Shown: piece after piece, positions 56,184 to 62,100 of the stretch
Layout of the letters: every line of letters starts with the position of its first letter
Position numbering within the stretch: the stretch's first letter is position 1
Assembly: GCA_037951105.1 (NCBI GenBank)
Contig: JBAMJV010001353.1
Coordinates: forward strand, 229,501 to 293,500
Reading direction: 5' to 3'
Length of the DNA: 64,000 nucleotides
DNA from: Echinarachnius parma
Lineage: Eukaryota; Echinodermata; Echinoidea; Clypeasteroida; Echinarachniidae
Program-made: the position numbers and the translations under genes
The notes under the pieces: model-generated
Database searches by the model: none
Seen by the model: the letters and a program-made list of their open reading frames with translations, nothing else
What the model was told of the DNA's origin: nothing

Positions 56184-59100
56184 ATGATGGAGATGATGGT
56201 GGTGGTGTTGGAGGGTGATGATGATGATGATGATGATCTTGCTGCTGCTGCTCATGATTATGTTTATTATATGTATCAATCTTATTTTGCCAATAAATCA
56301 TCTTTGTTCATCCTACTCAGATTGGTAGACCGGAATCGGTTGAGTATTGAAGTCCTCCTGGATAACCTGGATGTGGTAGAAGTTTATGTAAGTTTCACAT
56401 ACAGTTAACCTCTTGACTACGGGAACCGAGTGGGTTGTGTACAAAGTCTACGGGGATTTTATAAACTCGTAGGGAATGGGTTTATTTAAAGGTGGGTTAT
56501 ATCACCCCTCTGGCCATTGTTGATAACAAAATATGTTACAACCATGTGACTGTGTTGAGCCAATCAATGCCTGATACATGTATTTGACTAAGTCATGTAA
56601 TATAACATATTATTTCACCCTTTTCAGCCCTTATTTGCTGGTGGTGGATCAGGAGGTATTGGTCTCTTGGAAGCGGCTCTCCTGGCCTTTGCCCTGCTCC
56701 TGTTCCTGGGGGCTCTCATCTTCAGCATCATCCTCTGCTGTCTGAGAAGAAGGTATGTATGCTCCCCAGGGAGTTGAGAGGGTGCACAGTATTGTGCCTG
56801 TTTTGGGTGGATCCAGTGACTAAGCCAAATCCTAACCCTGGTTAAAAAAGCAGCTTGTAGTTGTCAAGGGCAATTCATCTTATGAGTGGAGAATAAAGGA
56901 AGAAAAAAAGAAATAAAAAGAGTGAAAGTCTGTCCTGGTTTCAGTCACTATTGATACATGATACCATTGTTACATCTTTAACATCCTCTGCTGTCTGAAG
57001 AGGAGGTATGTACATGTATGCTCCCCAGGGAGTGGAGTTGGTGCACATAATGGTGCTGGTTTATATGTATCAATAACAGTGGTAGTGAAAGTCATAATTT
57101 CAGTCCCAATTGATACATGAAACCATCGTCACATGTTTAGTATCAGTCTTTAAATGTCTAACAAGTAGTTATGTATGCTCTCAAGATTGTTTTTTTTGCA
57201 GTTCAAAATTGTGGGGAGTTTGAGTTATTGAATATAATAAATGATGCTGTGGAAAATGATTACATCAAATTGCGTTCACTATTTGGCGGTAGTACATGTA
57301 GATACTCTTACATGTGCATGTACATGTATAAGTTCTTGTTACTTTTAATACCAATGTTTGAATATGGTATGCATCCTTGCAATGATGTGCAAGCAATAAA
57401 TTTAATCAGCAGAGCTAATGATATTCAGCAATACTTACCATTTTCTATGACTTGGTGATTTTCGAGTAAATTGAAACTATTTTTTCCCTATTTCTTTTTA
57501 CTTCAATCCTGACAATATTAAAACTATTTTTTCGGCTATTTTCGATGACTTGGTAATTTCCTTTTTCCTATTTCTTTTGACTTCAATCCTGACAATTTTT
57601 AAAACTATTTTTTTCCTCTATTTTCTATGACTCTATTATTTTCAAGTAAATTTGTACTATTTTTCTCCTATTTCTTTTGACTTCAATTCTGATCAATTTC
57701 TGATTATGGTTCACTAAATCATGCTTTCGCGTTCCTTCTCCACGCTTACCATTGGTGTTTCAGGAGGTATGTAATGGGATGCTTAAGTATATACAGTACT
57801 TATTTCATACCCAATTAATATATTTGTACTGTTCTGTTGTTACAATGAACCCTGTTTTGTGTGTTGCTCCATAATGACCACTGCATATACATTATGTACA
57901 CACGTTGATTATAATTATGTTCACATGTTTAATAATAATAATAATACATAATATTTATATAGCGCTTCATACTGATGTTTCTAAGCGCATTACGAACAAA
58001 AAATAATACAACTCTATATGGTGTGTGCCTGAAAAAAAATACCAATACCAATATTTAAATAAACCAATGTTTATATACATGTACGTACACTTTTAAATAC
58101 TTTTTCACTGTGTATAAATGTACATATCCTTTAACTGCACCCTGAGTATCTTGAAAAACATGGAAATGGCGAATAATAAGCCTTGTATATTATTAGTATT
58201 ATTATTATTATGATTATTCACTAACATATTTTGTGCACGTTTCATTTCCTGATAACCAAGATGCACTATACTTCATAAAGTAAATTACATTCTATACCTG
58301 CAGTTCATGTTGTATACCTGTTGCCATATTGGGTATTCCTCAGACAAGCTTTAATGATGCCAGCTAGGAACCACTTCACTAGCATGTTGTGTGCACGGTT
58401 CCTTTCCTGATAACCTAAATGCACGATACTTATACCAATAAACCTCTTCCAATAAATTACATTCTATACCTGCAGTTCATGTTGTAAACCTGTTGCTATA
58501 TTGGGCATTCTTCAGGCAAGCTCTAAGGTTGTCAGGAATAACTTTTGATATTTGCCTAATGAAACACTAGGTGCCATGTTTTAAGAATGGTAGAAACTTG
58601 ATGCAATGGGTCTATAAGGCATGCTTACAATATGTATATTTCAGTGAATGGGTCTACTGCCACATCGTAAGGTTTAATTCCAATGTATCGCAGTGCATCA
58701 TATTCCCCAAAAGTCCCTATTGTGTGAATGGTGCCCCCTCCCACACCCCCCCCCCCCCCCCCCCCCATGACCCTGTCCGTATGATCCCTTGAATTTCTAG
58801 ACATTTTTATTTATTATACACTGTACATGTATGCAGTTTTTCAATGCTCAACTACATTATTTTCCACCAGAATATTTCAATTGTTTTACATTTTTGCATT
58901 CTCTTGTACATTTTGTTCGTCCAATACTTATATATACATTTAAAGGGGTAGTTTAGTTTTGGTAGAGAGGGCGCTGCACATCGCAATTTTTTTGTGAGGT
59001 AATGAAAAACTGAGTGTCGAATTTGAGAGAACATGCAATTTTAATGGCAGAATAAACTTTATTTGGTCAAAATCGACCCAGAAACGGCTAAAATATCAAT

Positions 59101-62100
59101 AAATATATCTGATCTTATAATTATTTGGGGCCCAAATAATTAGATGATTTTTTGAAAAAATAAAAAAATTGCTTGCACTTTTTCAAAAATTTTCAAAAGC
59201 GTTTTTTAAATGGTTGTTGATGATCTCGCTATTTAATCATTGTATCAACAAAACATCACATGCATAATTTTGGTTGAAAATGGTTGAAACCAATGCCTTT
59301 TAAAAAAGCGCCCTCTTGTGTTTTAATGGCTCTTTTTGAATGATAACAAGCGTTTTACTTGGTCGTTTGTAATTTTGTATACCTTTCGAGCATGGTGGAG
59401 TTATAACAATTAGTTTATAATGTTACTGTGCAGGTTTTGGCTACTAAAGTTCAGCCTTACCAAAACTAAACTACCCCTTTAAGTATTTTATATGGCATAA
59501 ATCAAATCCGTAAAACCTGTACCAAATAAAGTACACAAGAATCAATACATGTTTACGAAATATGTTATTATTTATATCTACATTAATTTACCTTGATACG
59601 TAATGGGTAATCATTTATAAGACAGTATTTTGTGTTGTATGATAAAAACTTTATATTAATTGCGAAAGTTGCTTTTATGAATTCTCTTCATATTGGCCCT
59701 TCACATTTTGTCCTACAATTAAAAGACAATATTTTGTGCAGTTTGATAGAACCCTTATCTTCAAATTTGAAAAATGTTGATTAAAAAAGTTTTTGCATAA
59801 ATGTAATTGTAACTCTTGATATAAATCTTCACATGATCACACACGTAGTCTCATATTATTTAGGTTGTTTTTCATCAGATTTAGTCATTTGTTTGTGTTC
59901 ATGAATATACAACCTTTCACATTTTATTTCTCTCTATCTTCAGACTGCTGCGTAAGATGCAGGGAGGTGGAGTTGTGCTTGGCAAGGCTCACCAAGATCT
60001 GATGAAAGAATCTCAGGCGACTACCTATCAGGGGTAAGTTTAGGATAATATCATTTTTTATTCAGTATTGATACTATTGGTAATAATATCGCTAATGATA
60101 TTCGCTTGTCTCGCAATGTAAAACTAGGAATCTAAACGATCACGACGTTTCGTATGCTACTGCAATACTTTGTCAAATGATAATATCGAATGTAGACACT
60201 CGGCTTTTTATGCTCTACCGTGGCTCCCAACATCACAATCTCGCATGAGCGATTGCGTTCCTGATAGGTCAACAACGGAACCCGCTGATTGGCCGGTGCA
60301 CACGGGCAAACAACCAATCAACGGAACACTGGATCGGCCCGCCTAACGAAACAGCGTACGGTACGTCGCCACGACACTACCCCGAACAACCGGCCCACAA
60401 CGGTTGATGCCAAACCCACGGCAGAACCCCCCTAGCCACCTTCTCGCTACAACGCTCATATCTACGTATCAATTTGAGGGCAGGGTGCCCGTATGTTCAA
60501 TCAATAATAGTAAATATATAATCCATTGCGGATATAGTATCGGTAATAATATCGCTAATGATATTCGCTTGTCTCGCAATGTAAAACTAGGAATCTAAAC
60601 GATCACGACGTTTCGTATGCTACTGCAATACTTTGTCAAATGATAATATCGAATGTAGACACTCAGCTTTTTATGCTCTACCGTGGCTCCCAACATCACA
60701 ATCTCGCATGAGCGATTGCGTTCCTGATAGGTCAACAACGGAACCCGCTGATTGGCCGGTGCACACGGGCAAACAACCAATCAACGGAACACTGGATCGG
60801 CCCGCCTAACGAAACAGCGTACGGTACGTCGCCACGACACTACCCCGAACAACCGGCCCACAACGGTTGATGCCAAACCCACGGCAGAACCCCCCTAGCC
60901 ACCTTCTCGCTACAACGCTCATATCTACGTATCAATTTGAGGGCAGGGTGCCCGTATGTTCAATCAATAATAGTAAATATATAATCCATTGCGGATATAG
61001 TATCGGTAATAATATCGCTAATGATATTCGCTTGTCTCGCAATGTAAAACTAGGAATCTAAACGATCACGACGTTTCGTATGCTACTGCAATACTTTGTC
61101 AAATGATAATATCGAATGTAGACACTCGGCTTTTTATGCTCTACCGTGGCTCCCAACATCACAATCTCGCATGAGCGATTGCGTTCCTGATAGGTCAACA
61201 ACGGAACCCGCTGATTGGCCGGTGCACACGGGCAAACAACCAATCAACGGAACACTGGATCGGCCCGCCTAACGAAACAGCGTACGGTACGTCGCCACGA
61301 CACTACCCCGAACAACCGGCCCACAACGGTTGATGCCAAACCCACGGCAGAACCCCCCTAGCCACCTTCTCGCTACAACGCTCATATCTACGTATCAATT
61401 TGAGGGCAGGGTGCCCGTATGTTCAATCAATAATAGTAAATATATAATCCATTGCGGATATAGTATCGGTAATAATATCGCTAATGATATTCGCTTGTCT
61501 CGCAATGTAAAACTAGGAATCTAAACGATCACGACGTTTCGTATGCTACTGCAATACTTTGTCAAATGATAATATCGAATGTAGACACTCGGCTTTTTAT
61601 GCTCTACCGTGGCTCCCAACATCACAATCTCGCATGAGCGATTGCGTTCCTGATAGGTCAACAACGGAACCCGCTGATTGGCCGGTGCACACGGGCAAAC
61701 AACCAATCAACGGAACACTGGATCGGCCCGCCTAACGAAACAGCGTACGGTACGTCGCCACGACACTACCCCGAACAACCGGCCCACAACGGTTGATGCC
61801 AAACCCACGGCAGAACCCCCCTAGCCACCTTCTCGCTACAACGCTCATATCTACGTATCAATTTGAGGGCAGGGTGCCCGTATGTTCAATCAATAATAGT
61901 AAATATATAATCCATTGCGGATATAGTATCGGTAATAATATTGCTAATGATATTCGCTTGTCTCGCAATGTAAAACTAGGAATCTAAACGATCACGACGT
62001 TTCGTATGCTACTGCAATACTTTGTCAAATGATAATTTTACATTGCGAGACAAGCGAATATCATTAGCGATATTATTACCGATACTATATCCGCAATGGA

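Noticed and set aside
57171-57458. 95-codon frame in the intron after w59
   Set aside because: No similarity recognised, AT-rich composition, no acceptor in a compatible phase (w60 joins w59 perfectly).
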